Assembly: GCA_947498595.1 (NCBI GenBank)
Contig: CANMKX010000002.1
Coordinates: forward strand, 269,343-333,342
DNA: 64,000 nucleotides
Direction of reading: 5' to 3'
Source: an uncultured Aquimarina sp.
GTDB taxonomy: Bacteria > Bacteroidota > Bacteroidia > Flavobacteriales > Flavobacteriaceae
Shown here: positions 46,439-55,866 of the stretch, piece after piece
How positions within the stretch are numbered: the stretch's first letter is position 1
How the letters are laid out: each line of letters begins with the position of its first letter
Notes under the pieces: generated by a model
What the model was told of the DNA's origin: nothing
The model's input: the letters and a program-made list of their open reading frames with translations, nothing else
Database searches by the model: none
Program-made: the position numbers and the translations under genes

Positions 46439-47441
46439 AAAAACCTTTTTTTGTGTAGATGCACATACGTGCGGAAATCCTGTACGTGTAGTAGCAGGTG
46501 GTGGCCCCAATCTTGAAGGTGCGAATATGAGTGAAAAACGCCAGCATTTTCTAAACGAATATGATTGGATTCGCAAAGGATTAATGTTTGAACCTAGAGG
46601 TCATGATATGATGAGTGGTAGTATTCTCTTTCCTCCTCATAATGACCAAAATGATTTTGGTATTCTATTCATTGAAACTTCAGGATGTTTACCTATGTGC
46701 GGACACGGAACTATAGGGACTATCACTATCGCTATTGAAGAAGGTTTAATAACTCCTAAAGTACCTGGGAAAATCAAAATGGAAGCTCCTGCTGGCTTGG
46801 TCAACATTGAATACCAACAGAATGGAAAAAAAGTTGATTGGGTTAAACTTACGAATGTAAAATCGTATTTAGCTGCAGAAGGACTCACTGTTACTTGTCC
46901 AGGATTAGGAGAAATTACTTTTGACGTTGCTTATGGTGGAAATTATTATGCAATTGTTGATCCACAGAAAAATTTTAGTGGAATGCATAATTATACTGCT
47001 AGTCAATTAATTCAGTACTCGCAAATAACAAGAGAATTGATTAACGAAAAATATCCCAATTTATTTATACATCCAGAAAACGATACTATTAGAGATGTAA
47101 CTCATATGTTATGGACAGGAGATCCTTTAGATCCAACCTCTTCAGGACGTAATGCTGTATTCTATGGAGACAAAGCTATAGATCGTTCTCCTTGTGGGAC
47201 TGGAACTTCTGCTAGAATGGCTCAATTATATGCTAAAGGAATTTTAAAACCTGGAGATGAATATATTCATGAAAGCTTCATAGGTTCCAAATTTACTGGC
47301 CGAATTGAAGAAGAAACTGAATTGGATGGAAAAAAAGCCATTCTACCAAGTATACAAGGGTGGGCAAAAGTATATGGCTATAACAATATAATTATTGATG
47401 AAGAAGATGATCCATATGCACATGGATTTCAGGTAATTTAA
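46431..47441 (+). CDS. Proline racemase-family 4-hydroxyproline 2-epimerase
   Basis: 336 residues. Both catalytic cysteines of racemases/epimerases are present: Cys in PMCGHGTIG (about residue 89) and in DRSPCGTGTSARMA (about 257). The dehydratase subgroup has Thr at the second site, so this should be a true epimerase. VDAHTCGNPVRVV and GGNYYAIVD are family segments. It converts trans-4-hydroxy-L-proline to cis-4-hydroxy-D-proline. It overlaps the DUF885 gene by 8 bp, so translational coupling is likely. Confidence 0.9.
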   Translation: MSRKTFFCVDAHTCGNPVRVVAGGGPNLEGANMSEKRQHFLNEYDWIRKGLMFEPRGHDMMSGSILFPPHNDQNDFGILFIETSGCLPMCGHGTIGTITIAIEEGLITPKVPGKIKMEAPAGLVNIEYQQNGKKVDWVKLTNVKSYLAAEGLTVTCPGLGEITFDVAYGGNYYAIVDPQKNFSGMHNYTASQLIQYSQITRELINEKYPNLFIHPENDTIRDVTHMLWTGDPLDPTSSGRNAVFYGDKAIDRSPCGTGTSARMAQLYAKGILKPGDEYIHESFIGSKFTGRIEEETELDGKKAILPSIQGWAKVYGYNNIIIDEEDDPYAHGFQVI

Positions 47442-47474
47442 ATATTATAAATTGTAACTTAAAAATAAAATCAT

Positions 47475-48719
47475 TTGAAAAATTGTGTGATTATAGGTGG
47501 TGGTATTATTGGTTTATCTACAGCATACTATTTACGTAAAGAAGGACATCAAGTCACAATTATTGATCAATCTAATATGACTTCAGGAGCCTCTTTTGTC
47601 AATGCTGGATACATTACTCCTAGTCATATCATACCGTTAGCTGCTCCAGGGATGATATCCAAAGGAATTAAATGGATGTTTGACTCGTCTAGTCCTTTTT
47701 ATGTAAAACCAAGATTGGATAGCGACTTTCTCAAATGGTCTTGGGCTTTTAAAAAGAGTGCTACGCATAAAAAAATGGAACGTTCCATACCATTAATCAA
47801 AGAAATTAATGTCTTAAGTCGCGAACTATATCAAGATATTAAAAAATCAGGAGATTTTGATTTCCATTTTGATCGCAAAGGATTATTAATGTGTTACAAA
47901 ACTGATGAAGCTGGAGAAGAAGAATGGGAAGTAGGTCAACGCGGTAAAACACTAGGTTTAGGTGTTGTAAACTTATCAAAAAGTGAAGTACATCAATTAG
48001 AACCTAATGTAAATTTAGATATTAAAGGCGCTGTTTATTATGATACTGATGCTCATATGACACCTGGTGAATATATGAAGCAACTATACCAATATTTACA
48101 AAATGATGGAGTTATATTTCATACTGAAGAAAAAGTAGAAGATCTACACGTTCAAAACAATCGAATAACTACTATTCAAACTAACAAGCAGTCTCTTATT
48201 GCTGACGAAGTTATCATTGCAGCAGGTTCATGGAGTCCTTTAGTCACAAAAAAACTTGGTATTAAAATACCTACACAAGCTGGTAAAGGATATCGTATAA
48301 ATGTTGAACGTTCGACAGGTATACAAATTCCCGCTATCTTACTAGAAGCTAAAGTTGCTGTAACTCCTATGAATGGCTTTACGCGGTTTGCTGGTACTAT
48401 GGAAATTGGAGGTATTAATCATGATATAAATCCTACGCGAGTTGGTGCAATAGCTAAAGCTGCAACTGCTTATTACAAAGGTTTAGAAATTCACCAATCC
48501 GAAATTGATAATGCAGCTTGCGGTCTACGTCCTGTATCACCTGACGGATTACCATATATTGGTCGAACCAATAAATATAAAAATGTTTGCATTGCTTCTG
48601 GACATGCTATGATGGGGTGGAGTTTAGGACCTGCAACAGGAAAACTTATAGCTGAGGTTATTTCAGATAAAAAAACTTCTCTTGAATTATCTGCTTATCA
48701 TCCTGACAGAAAGTTTTAA
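47475..48719 (+). CDS. FAD-dependent D-amino-acid (D-hydroxyproline) dehydrogenase
   Basis: 414 residues of the DadA/DAO fold. CVIIGGGIIGLSTAYYLRKEG, split after the GxGxxG, is the FAD motif; FVNAGYITPSH is DadA-like; the C-terminus has GLRPVSPDGLPYIG and GHAMMGWSLGPATGKL. The start is TTG at 47475, placed six residues before the FAD motif. In context it oxidises cis-4-hydroxy-D-proline to 1-pyrroline-4-hydroxy-2-carboxylate. It is a single chain, unlike the three-subunit oxidase of some pseudomonads. A strong terminator follows. Confidence 0.87.
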   Translation: MKNCVIIGGGIIGLSTAYYLRKEGHQVTIIDQSNMTSGASFVNAGYITPSHIIPLAAPGMISKGIKWMFDSSSPFYVKPRLDSDFLKWSWAFKKSATHKKMERSIPLIKEINVLSRELYQDIKKSGDFDFHFDRKGLLMCYKTDEAGEEEWEVGQRGKTLGLGVVNLSKSEVHQLEPNVNLDIKGAVYYDTDAHMTPGEYMKQLYQYLQNDGVIFHTEEKVEDLHVQNNRITTIQTNKQSLIADEVIIAAGSWSPLVTKKLGIKIPTQAGKGYRINVERSTGIQIPAILLEAKVAVTPMNGFTRFAGTMEIGGINHDINPTRVGAIAKAATAYYKGLEIHQSEIDNAACGLRPVSPDGLPYIGRTNKYKNVCIASGHAMMGWSLGPATGKLIAEVISDKKTSLELSAYHPDRKF

Positions 48720-48736
48720 ATAAATACTATATAAAA

Positions 48737-48776
48737 AAGAGCCAAAATATTGATGCATTTTGGCTCTTCATTTTTT
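48737..48776. terminator. Bidirectional terminator after the hydroxyproline cluster
   Basis: AAGAGCCAAAAT (48737-48748) pairs perfectly with ATTTTGGCTCTT (48757-48768), flanked by an A-run on the left and a T-run on the right. The convergent 229-residue gene ends 19 bp away. Confidence 0.85.
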
Positions 48777-48794
48777 AATATTTCTTTTACTGAA

Positions 48795-49484
48795 TTAACG
48801 AGGTAACGTAAAGCTATATCCAGCTATTGGGCGATTTGTGTTCCATAACCAAATCCATACATTATAACTTTGTCCAGATTGTAATCTTAAATTATAGAAT
48901 CCTTCAACTCCTGAGTTAGGTCCATGAATATCAATATTTGTTTGTTGAATCACGTTTCCTTCTCCAAAAGTACTTCCTTCTGCTAATACAATTCCTGCAT
49001 TATAATTATTATGCCCTAAACAAGTTCTCGCAAATTGATAAAACAATTCTACACGATTAACTGAGTTTGATATTGGTGATGCTACTGAAGATTGAAAATC
49101 AAACGCATTACCATTGATTAACGTTACAGTAGTTGCTGGAACATCTACATCAACAGTATAAGTAGGTCCATATGCTACAACATAACGTCCACGACGTATC
49201 TCAACACCCGTTTCAATTTTTGCTGACCATCCAGATTCTTTACCTTCCCAATATTGTTTTACAACTTGTTTTCCATCTAAAGAATCTTCATATAAATATA
49301 TATATCCTCCTAAAGCTCTTCCTGTAGAAGGTCTATTTAAGTTGATTCTAAAGCTCGTATTTCCTACTATTTCAATATCTTCAATTCCTGTTTCAGACAA
49401 TGAATCCTTAGAGGCATACTCAACTTTAAAATTAGTTAAATTCTCTATCTCTATATTATTCTGTGTTAATGTATCTGTACTCAT
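48795..49484 (-). CDS. Unrecognised 229-residue protein without signal peptide
   Basis: I do not recognise the family. The protein has a polar N-terminus with no signal sequence, an apparently all-beta composition, and aromatic-rich segments such as YIYLYEDSLDG, QYWEGKESGWSAKIETG and YNVWIWLWNTNRPIAGY. Two cytosine-poor codons aside, it has only one Cys (RTCLGHNNYN). Beta-rich folds of this type include cytoplasmic lectins and pore-forming or contractile-injection cargo, but nothing here proves either. It stands alone, convergent with the hydroxyproline genes. Confidence 0.6.
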   Translation of the reverse strand: MSTDTLTQNNIEIENLTNFKVEYASKDSLSETGIEDIEIVGNTSFRINLNRPSTGRALGGYIYLYEDSLDGKQVVKQYWEGKESGWSAKIETGVEIRRGRYVVAYGPTYTVDVDVPATTVTLINGNAFDFQSSVASPISNSVNRVELFYQFARTCLGHNNYNAGIVLAEGSTFGEGNVIQQTNIDIHGPNSGVEGFYNLRLQSGQSYNVWIWLWNTNRPIAGYSFTLPR

Positions 49485-49996
49485 TATAATCTTTTATTAA
49501 TATTGTTTATATTAAATTCTTATAAAATAGCATCAAATAAATTTCAATGAATTATATGAGATCTCACCACTAGTGTATAATTCATTTTTTTGACATTGCT
49601 AATGTACAGCAAGAGACAGAAACATTTTTACAAACTAACCTTCAACGCTTTACGTTATTAACTTTATCTTAAAACTAATTATCAATTTTGTCATCCAAAA
49701 GTTATGAAACCTAGAAAATATCCTTCATTTCACACAAACACAATTTACTGATAAACAACACTTAACAATCTTCAATATTTCAATCGCTTAAATCTATTAA
49801 TAAGTAAAAGTCATTCCAAAAAAAAACATAATACACTAAAAATCAACAACCAATGTAAGAATCACAATACAACAACGTCTAAACAATCGTATATCATCAC
49901 AAAGAATTAGCCACTCAATGATATTAAGTAATTATTAATACACGATTTCTCCATCGAACGTAAACGAGGAGTACACACTATTTTTGTCATAATAGT

Positions 49997-50032
49997 AAAC
50001 ACTTTATCTCAATAAGATAAGGTGTTTTTTTA
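49997..50032 (+). terminator. Orphan terminator-like hairpin
   Basis: AAACACTTTATCT (49997-50009) pairs with AGATAAGGTGTTT (50015-50027) with one G-U pair, followed by a run of T. No coding gene on this strand lies within 1.2 kb upstream. Confidence 0.65.
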
Positions 50033-50115
50033 TGCAATAAATTTACTAGCTACAATTAATTTAAAAAACATGGCCTCTTTACGGTTTGTCGTAATATTCT
50101 CAATCGATGTTACTA

Positions 50116-50123
50116 TAGATTTG
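50116..50123 (+). promoter_or_regulatory. Putative -7 box of the lipoprotein gene at 50161
   Basis: TAGATTTG matches TAnnTTTG exactly, 37 bp before the ATG. No clear -33 TTG at the usual spacing. Confidence 0.45.
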
Positions 50124-50160
50124 CTCACTTATAAACAAACCATATATAAATTTATAAAAA

Positions 50161-50886
50161 ATGAAATTGAATGTATTTATAATTACAGTAAGTCTAGTAC
50201 TATTTTCATCTTGTGCTCTACATAAAGGTCACCTTAGTTTTCAAACAAAATCTGATGAAATAATAGCAACACCAAAAATAAAAAAATTCATAAATGATCA
50301 TCCTAACCCATCTATTGTACTCAAAGCTACAAGAGTCGAAAATAAGTCAACACAATCTGATCCCAATAATTATATCTATAATGCTATAGAAAAAGAATTA
50401 TTACTTGCTGGTTTCGATGTTAAAGATCGTGGTTTATATAATGAGGTAGTAGAAAAGTCCAGTGAAATTAGTTATGCCGATCTAAAAAAACTCACTAATA
50501 CAGAATTATTATTAGAATTAGTAAATATATCTACCAATATAGAATATGGGACAAATAAATTTTATACAAAAGAAGGGGAAGAAAAAATATCTGCTAAAAA
50601 CTTCATTCAATACGGGGCTTCTATTGTTTTTAAACTAACAATTATAGAAACTAATCAGTTCGCAGGCAGTTATACATTTAATTTTACTCCATGTAGCGAT
50701 AAAACTACAGGCTGTGAATGTGAGATTGCTTATAAAAATTATTCTCCCGTTCTCGTATACCCTCATCTAAGTCAATGCAAAGATCCTAAAAATAACTCAA
50801 AAGGATATGAGTACGTTTCAAAAGACGTTATGGAAGAATTCGTCCGCAATGGTGTCAAACAAATGATTCAAGAAATGAAGAATTAG
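50161..50886 (+). CDS. Lipoprotein of unknown function
   Basis: 241 residues. Lipobox LFSSC with Cys18. The mature protein begins with a polar linker, then KIKKFINDHPNPSIVLKATRVEN-like strands and AIEKELLLAGFDVKDRGLYNEVV, a pattern that recalls the CsgG/FlgO-type periplasmic domains in which a short helix precedes 'GFxVxDR'. A CSDKTTGCECE segment gives three further cysteines. Assignment to a family is not certain. It precedes the double-glycine peptide by 81 bp on the same strand, so the two may be transcribed together. Confidence 0.68.
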   Translation: MKLNVFIITVSLVLFSSCALHKGHLSFQTKSDEIIATPKIKKFINDHPNPSIVLKATRVENKSTQSDPNNYIYNAIEKELLLAGFDVKDRGLYNEVVEKSSEISYADLKKLTNTELLLELVNISTNIEYGTNKFYTKEGEEKISAKNFIQYGASIVFKLTIIETNQFAGSYTFNFTPCSDKTTGCECEIAYKNYSPVLVYPHLSQCKDPKNNSKGYEYVSKDVMEEFVRNGVKQMIQEMKN

Positions 50887-50967
50887 CGTTAAATATCATT
50901 TTTACATGTACAATAATTGTCCTTACTATTCGTTTAAACATATATATTAATCATAAAATTATAACAA

Positions 50968-51147
50968 ATGTTACAAAGTGTTTTACGTGTAAAAGGAGTT
51001 CATCAATTAAATAAAAATGATCAAAAAAGCATTCAAGGAGGTTTTAACAATACTAATTGTGAAATCGCTATTTCTATTAACGGTACATTATGTCTATGCC
51101 GTGGATGGGAACCTCAAAATGGGATTTGTGTAAATACAAACCAATAG
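50968..51147 (+). CDS. Double-glycine-leader peptide (bacteriocin or natural-product precursor)
   Basis: 59 residues. The N-terminus MLQSVLRVKGVHQLNKNDQ is followed by KSIQGG, the form (L-x-x-G-x-x-x-L-x-K-x-x-Q-K-x-I-x-G-G) of leader peptides in Bacteroidota secreted peptides. Cleavage after Gly25 would release a 34-residue core starting FNNTNC with four cysteines (Cys31, 42, 44, 54). A C39-peptidase ABC transporter normally performs cleavage and export; none is in the window. Modification enzymes are also absent, so the core may simply be disulfide-bonded. Assignment is by pattern and not by search. Confidence 0.72.
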   Translation: MLQSVLRVKGVHQLNKNDQKSIQGGFNNTNCEIAISINGTLCLCRGWEPQNGICVNTNQ

Positions 51148-51253
51148 TGCATATTGCAAAGGTTGCAATTTATTACAGTCTTTGTATTTTTAGTACTTCT
51201 TAATTTATTGTATCGCTATTTTAAAATGATACAATGATGTAATCATACAAAAC

Positions 51254-51285
51254 AAAACGCCCAAAGTGTTCTTTGGGCGTTTTTC
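51254..51285. terminator. Bidirectional terminator between the peptide gene and the first M43 protease gene
   Basis: AAAACGCCCAAAG (51254-51266) pairs with CTTTGGGCGTTTT (51271-51283), GC-rich for this genome, with A- and T-runs on both sides. Confidence 0.88.
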
Positions 51286-51303
51286 TAGTATGAAATACAA
51301 GTT

Positions 51304-54300
51304 TTACTGCTTTATAAAACGAGTATTCAGTTTGGATCCTTCCTCGGCCAATTCAATTATATACATTCCACTCTCTAATTGAGATACATCTATTGTTTTG
51401 CTAAAAGCACCTTGTTGTACAACTTGTCCTAAAACGTTATAAACTTTGTATGTTTCCATTGTTTTTCCAGTCAAGATTATTTGTAATACATCTTGATCTT
51501 GTATTGGATTTGGATACACCTTAAAAATCGTTTCAGTTATTGTCGCTTCAGTTTCAATATTTGTTTCTATAGGTCCTGCTACACCTGCATTAACATTTAT
51601 TTTATAATCTTCTATTTCTCCCGTATGTGATATCTCACACGGATCTGGTGATAAATAATAAGACACTCTCACTCGCATTACTGTAGGTCCTGGTACTGCT
51701 GTAGCTGGTACTGTTACAGTCTGTGATCCTCCGTCAGTACCTCCATTAAAGACTTGCTCTCCTGCATCTGTAAAATCTCCATCCTTATTCCAGTCAATAT
51801 AAGCATATACCTTATTTAAATCCCAGTTAGTTGATACTCCTATTGATAATGTTTCCGTACTGCCAGCTGTTACCGTAGTAGATTGATCTGTATAATCACT
51901 ATATCCATTACTCGCTCCTAATACTGATGTATTATTTATTGTTCCAAAAGTTACGTTTTCTATATAATAATAATCTAATGATGCTGTTGTAGAAACGATA
52001 CAATAATCAGGCAAAGTAGTTCCTAATGTTGTAATTACAACTGTATTACTAGAACCTGATATATTTCCTGCTTCATCTCTCGCATGTACCGTAAAAGCAT
52101 AACTAGTTTCTTCATCTAACTCTATAATTAACTGCGAAGTCTCAGTAACTGTTCCTAATAATACAGGTCCTTGATAGATATCATAACCTGTTACTCCTAC
52201 GTTATCTGTAGCAGCATCCCAAGATAGTGTAGTAGTAGTAGTAGTCGTTCCTGTAGCAATTAGATTAGTTGGTACAGATGGTGCTTGCGTATCTACAGTA
52301 GTATCTTCAAAAGTGATTAAATAATCTTCTACTTCTCCTGAGTCAAATGATTCACAACTGTTATTTTCACCTGTTCTATAATTCATTATAACTCGTAATC
52401 GAGAGCTTCCCGTAAGATCCTCAGGTACTGTAATACTTCCATTTATAGGATCACTCCCTGTTCCTGTTAATACAAGTTCTCCTGAATCTCCAAAATCTCC
52501 ATCTGCATTAAAATCTACCCATACAGACCAATTTTCATCATATAATTCATCTGCTCTAAATCCTGGTGTTAAAGTAATAGGTGTAGATTCTCCGGGAGCT
52601 ATATTAATTTCATCATCCGAATAATAAGTATAACCTGATGCTCCTGATGCATTTTGATATTCTCCAATAGTTACTTCTGCAATCCATTCATATGTTTGAT
52701 CTCCTCCTTCAATTGTACAGTACTCTTGTACTCCTAAAGTTGTTACAGTTATTTCATTACTCGACACCGAGGTATTTCCTGCTTCATCTATAGCTTTCAC
52801 TACAAAAACATAAGCTGTATCCGGAGACAAGTCACTTATTCCATAACTAATCGTAGTTACAGTTGTTATCAATGTACCATCTTGATATACTTCATACCCT
52901 ACTACTCCAACATTATCTGTTGCGGCATCCCATGTTAAAGTTGTTTCTGTAGTTGTAGTACCGCTAGCTGATAAGTTTGCTGGCGCTGAAGGAGCTTCTG
53001 TATCTTCATTGGTTATAATTTCTGTTTGTCCAGCCAAAATAGTTCCTGATGGCTCCGTGCTATATGCATAATCTAATAATGAATATGAATCACCTGACGC
53101 ATTGACTTGAAAACGAAACCATCCATAAAATTCTTTGTTATCTTTTTTGAATCTAAAACCTGCAAAAGCAGTCTGTCCATTCCATGCTGTATAACTTGCA
53201 GATCTTATATCATGTAGATCAGGATATCCTCCTCCATCTGTCCAATTACTTGTGCTAGTTATTGGTGTTCCCTCTGTTAATACTGCTACATTAATAGTAT
53301 TACCTACTGTTACCATAGCTTCAGTATACGTTTCAAATTGCAATGCATATTGTCCACTAGGATGTCCAGATGCGTTATAGAATAGCCCCCCATAATTAGT
53401 ACCGCCTCCTAATGATGGTATATTATCATCTGTAAAAGGTTTCCATACATCTGATGCTGTAACTTTAAGGTCATCATTGTCAACATAAATAATTTCAAAT
53501 GGATCTAAAAACTCGTACATAACCGTTACAGAAGTTACATCGGCTTGAATTGCTGCTGCCGTAAAGTTAATAGTCCCTGGGCCACTATCGCTAGCTGTAT
53601 GCGAACTTGCACTTCCTGTATAAGTTACTGTAGCCTGTGTTTTTGATGCATTAACTTCAATACTAATATTCAATCCGCTAGGAATGTTTGCTGTATAATG
53701 TGTTCCTTCTGATAAGATTCCACTTACATTAAACATTGTATTATGTGCTTCTACAATAGTTACGCCATCCAATGTTCCATTATTTATAGAAGCCTCACTT
53801 ATATTTCCATCTTGTACATCAACATATGGGTTACTCGATTGTTGCTGCCCTGCTAAAATAGTACCTGATGGCTCTGTAGTATATGCATAATCTAATAATG
53901 TATACGAGTCACCTACTCCATTAACTTGAAAACGTAGCCATCCATAAAATTCTCTAGTTCCTTTTTTGAATCTAAATCCAGCATAAGCTGTCTGTCCATT
54001 CCAATCATTATAATTACTAGATCTAATATCATGTAAATCTGGATATCCTCCTCCATCAGTCCAATTACTTGCATTACTTATAGGCGTATTAAGAGCTAAT
54101 ACACTTACATTTCTACTATTCCCATTAGTTATCATTGCTTCAGTATACGTTTCAAACTGTAAGGTTGGTTGCCCTGTAGGGTGTCCTGATGCATTATAGA
54201 ATAACCCTCCATAATTAGTACCGCCTCCTAATGATGGTATGTTTGCATCTGTAAAAGGTTTCCATACATCTGTTGAATTTGCAGTTAAATTAGGATTATT

Positions 54301-55632
54301 AACATAAATGATTTGATATGGATCAGAAAATTCGAAGTTAATTCCTATCGTTGAAGAATTAGAGGTAACTGTTGCCGCTGCAAAAGTAATAGTTCCTTGC
54401 GTGCTATTACTTGCTCCATGCGCCGTTGCCGTACCTGTATAAGATACAATAGCTTCAGTTCCTGATGCATTTACGTTAATATCTACTCCTAATCCTGCTG
54501 GTAAATTTGTTGTATAATGAACCCCTTCAGCTAAAGTTCCTTGTACATTAAATGTAGTATTAAGCGTTACAATTTTTGAAGTTCCTTCTATACTTCCATC
54601 ATTCGCTATGGCTTCTATTACATCGGGTGTTTCTATAGCGATAGAAGCTGCTCCATCATCTGTACCTGTATCATTTAAGTTCCCTGGCTGCCATAATGGA
54701 AATCTTGTTGAATGTTGTAATGCTGCTATAGCTCTACTTATTTGTCCTTGCGTAAACATTTTATAACATCCAGTCGATCCATTATATCCCATATAATTTT
54801 CATGATTGATGTATTCGTTATTACAGTTTCTAGCTCTATTACATCCTGTTCCTCCTCCGGTGTCTTCTTGTGGTGTATCATTTACATAATCTGTTCCTCC
54901 ACATCCACCATCATGAGTATGTACTAAATTTAACCAGTGCCCAAATTCATGTGTTAATGTAGAAGAGAATTCATGACTTGTATTTCCTGTTAAATATCTA
55001 CCGTTATATACAATACGCGCTACATCATCATCTGAGTCAAATGCACTAGGATACCATGCTACTCCTGAATTATTAGTTCCTCCATCATTATACAAATCTG
55101 CTTGGATATATACATTCATGTATTTATAATTATCCCATGCATCTTGTGCTATTAATGCACGTGTTCCTCCATCATTATTACCATATCCCCCACGTGGTGC
55201 GTGAAATACAACTCCATTAGTTGCATTTCCGTCTGGGTCTATTGTTGCTAATTTAAATTCGATATTCAAACTAGATTTAATTCCATCAAACAACGGATCA
55301 ATAGTATTGAAATCAGGGTTCAATCCTTGAAATTCTTCATTCACTTGACCAATAGAATTTACTATTGTATTATAGGTTACTGATGATCCACTCTGTACTG
55401 TTCCATATACATGAAATACGACAGGAATAGTATACGTCGCTGCTGCTTTTTCTTGTAATCCTTCTGCGATAAGCCGTTCGCTGAAGTTATTAAATTCAAG
55501 AAATTTTTGATATGCACCTGGGTTTGTTTCCCAATATTCTTTCATGACCTTGTCGGTCTTACAACCTATTCCTTCTTGCCCCCAAGAAAAGGAAAAGATA
55601 AATAGGGTGAGTAATAAATAATAAGATTTCAT
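51304..55632 (-). CDS. Large secreted M43 metalloprotease with repeat modules, FN3, GEVED and T9SS domains
   Basis: 1442 residues from the start chosen at 55632, where a clean signal peptide begins (MKSYYLLLTLFIFSFSWG); an ATG at 55677 would put 15 extra residues in front. Catalytic domain about 45-330 with HEFGHWLNLVHTH near 227 and the Met-turn NYMGYN...CYKMFTQGQ. Two unrecognised modules follow (about 334-594 and 604-867), then FN3 (876-964), GEVED (967-1104), FN3 (1114-1204), GEVED (1207-1347) and a T9SS sorting tail (from about 1367). It is exported by type IX secretion and should cleave extracellular protein. It is the largest of three tandem paralogues. Confidence 0.9.
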   Translation of the reverse strand: MKSYYLLLTLFIFSFSWGQEGIGCKTDKVMKEYWETNPGAYQKFLEFNNFSERLIAEGLQEKAAATYTIPVVFHVYGTVQSGSSVTYNTIVNSIGQVNEEFQGLNPDFNTIDPLFDGIKSSLNIEFKLATIDPDGNATNGVVFHAPRGGYGNNDGGTRALIAQDAWDNYKYMNVYIQADLYNDGGTNNSGVAWYPSAFDSDDDVARIVYNGRYLTGNTSHEFSSTLTHEFGHWLNLVHTHDGGCGGTDYVNDTPQEDTGGGTGCNRARNCNNEYINHENYMGYNGSTGCYKMFTQGQISRAIAALQHSTRFPLWQPGNLNDTGTDDGAASIAIETPDVIEAIANDGSIEGTSKIVTLNTTFNVQGTLAEGVHYTTNLPAGLGVDINVNASGTEAIVSYTGTATAHGASNSTQGTITFAAATVTSNSSTIGINFEFSDPYQIIYVNNPNLTANSTDVWKPFTDANIPSLGGGTNYGGLFYNASGHPTGQPTLQFETYTEAMITNGNSRNVSVLALNTPISNASNWTDGGGYPDLHDIRSSNYNDWNGQTAYAGFRFKKGTREFYGWLRFQVNGVGDSYTLLDYAYTTEPSGTILAGQQQSSNPYVDVQDGNISEASINNGTLDGVTIVEAHNTMFNVSGILSEGTHYTANIPSGLNISIEVNASKTQATVTYTGSASSHTASDSGPGTINFTAAAIQADVTSVTVMYEFLDPFEIIYVDNDDLKVTASDVWKPFTDDNIPSLGGGTNYGGLFYNASGHPSGQYALQFETYTEAMVTVGNTINVAVLTEGTPITSTSNWTDGGGYPDLHDIRSASYTAWNGQTAFAGFRFKKDNKEFYGWFRFQVNASGDSYSLLDYAYSTEPSGTILAGQTEIITNEDTEAPSAPANLSASGTTTTETTLTWDAATDNVGVVGYEVYQDGTLITTVTTISYGISDLSPDTAYVFVVKAIDEAGNTSVSSNEITVTTLGVQEYCTIEGGDQTYEWIAEVTIGEYQNASGASGYTYYSDDEINIAPGESTPITLTPGFRADELYDENWSVWVDFNADGDFGDSGELVLTGTGSDPINGSITVPEDLTGSSRLRVIMNYRTGENNSCESFDSGEVEDYLITFEDTTVDTQAPSVPTNLIATGTTTTTTTLSWDAATDNVGVTGYDIYQGPVLLGTVTETSQLIIELDEETSYAFTVHARDEAGNISGSSNTVVITTLGTTLPDYCIVSTTASLDYYYIENVTFGTINNTSVLGASNGYSDYTDQSTTVTAGSTETLSIGVSTNWDLNKVYAYIDWNKDGDFTDAGEQVFNGGTDGGSQTVTVPATAVPGPTVMRVRVSYYLSPDPCEISHTGEIEDYKINVNAGVAGPIETNIETEATITETIFKVYPNPIQDQDVLQIILTGKTMETYKVYNVLGQVVQQGAFSKTIDVSQLESGMYIIELAEEGSKLNTRFIKQ

Positions 55633-55866
55633 AATAAATTGAGTTTTGTGTATTGCAAATTTAAATGTTAAAAACAATTAAATTATCTTACATTATATCC
55701 AAAACATATACTATATTATCAATAAATTAGTGTTTTTATTAAGAATTACACAAAAACCGTAATGCTTTGATTTAAAAAGATGTAACTCATAAAAAAACCA
55801 AAGAATTTCTTCTTTGGTTTAAAAAATAATTTTTTTAATAAAAACAAATCAACTTAACCTTAATTT

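Larger units (their letters stand above)
49485..50160. other. Long AT-rich intergenic region with an orphan promoter-hairpin
   Basis: About 675 bp with no credible ORF. A TAnnTTTG match (TATTTTTG, 49979-49986) is followed 10 bp later by a terminator-like hairpin at 49997-50032. A second match, TAGATTTG (50116-50123), probably serves the downstream lipoprotein gene. The rest is A/T-rich without structure I can support. Confidence 0.5.

Noticed and set aside
54742-54927. Similar plus-strand ORFs over the M43 genes (also 57049-57234 and 58385-58567)
   Set aside because: They look conserved only because the three antisense protease genes are paralogues; serine/isoleucine-rich products have no other support.
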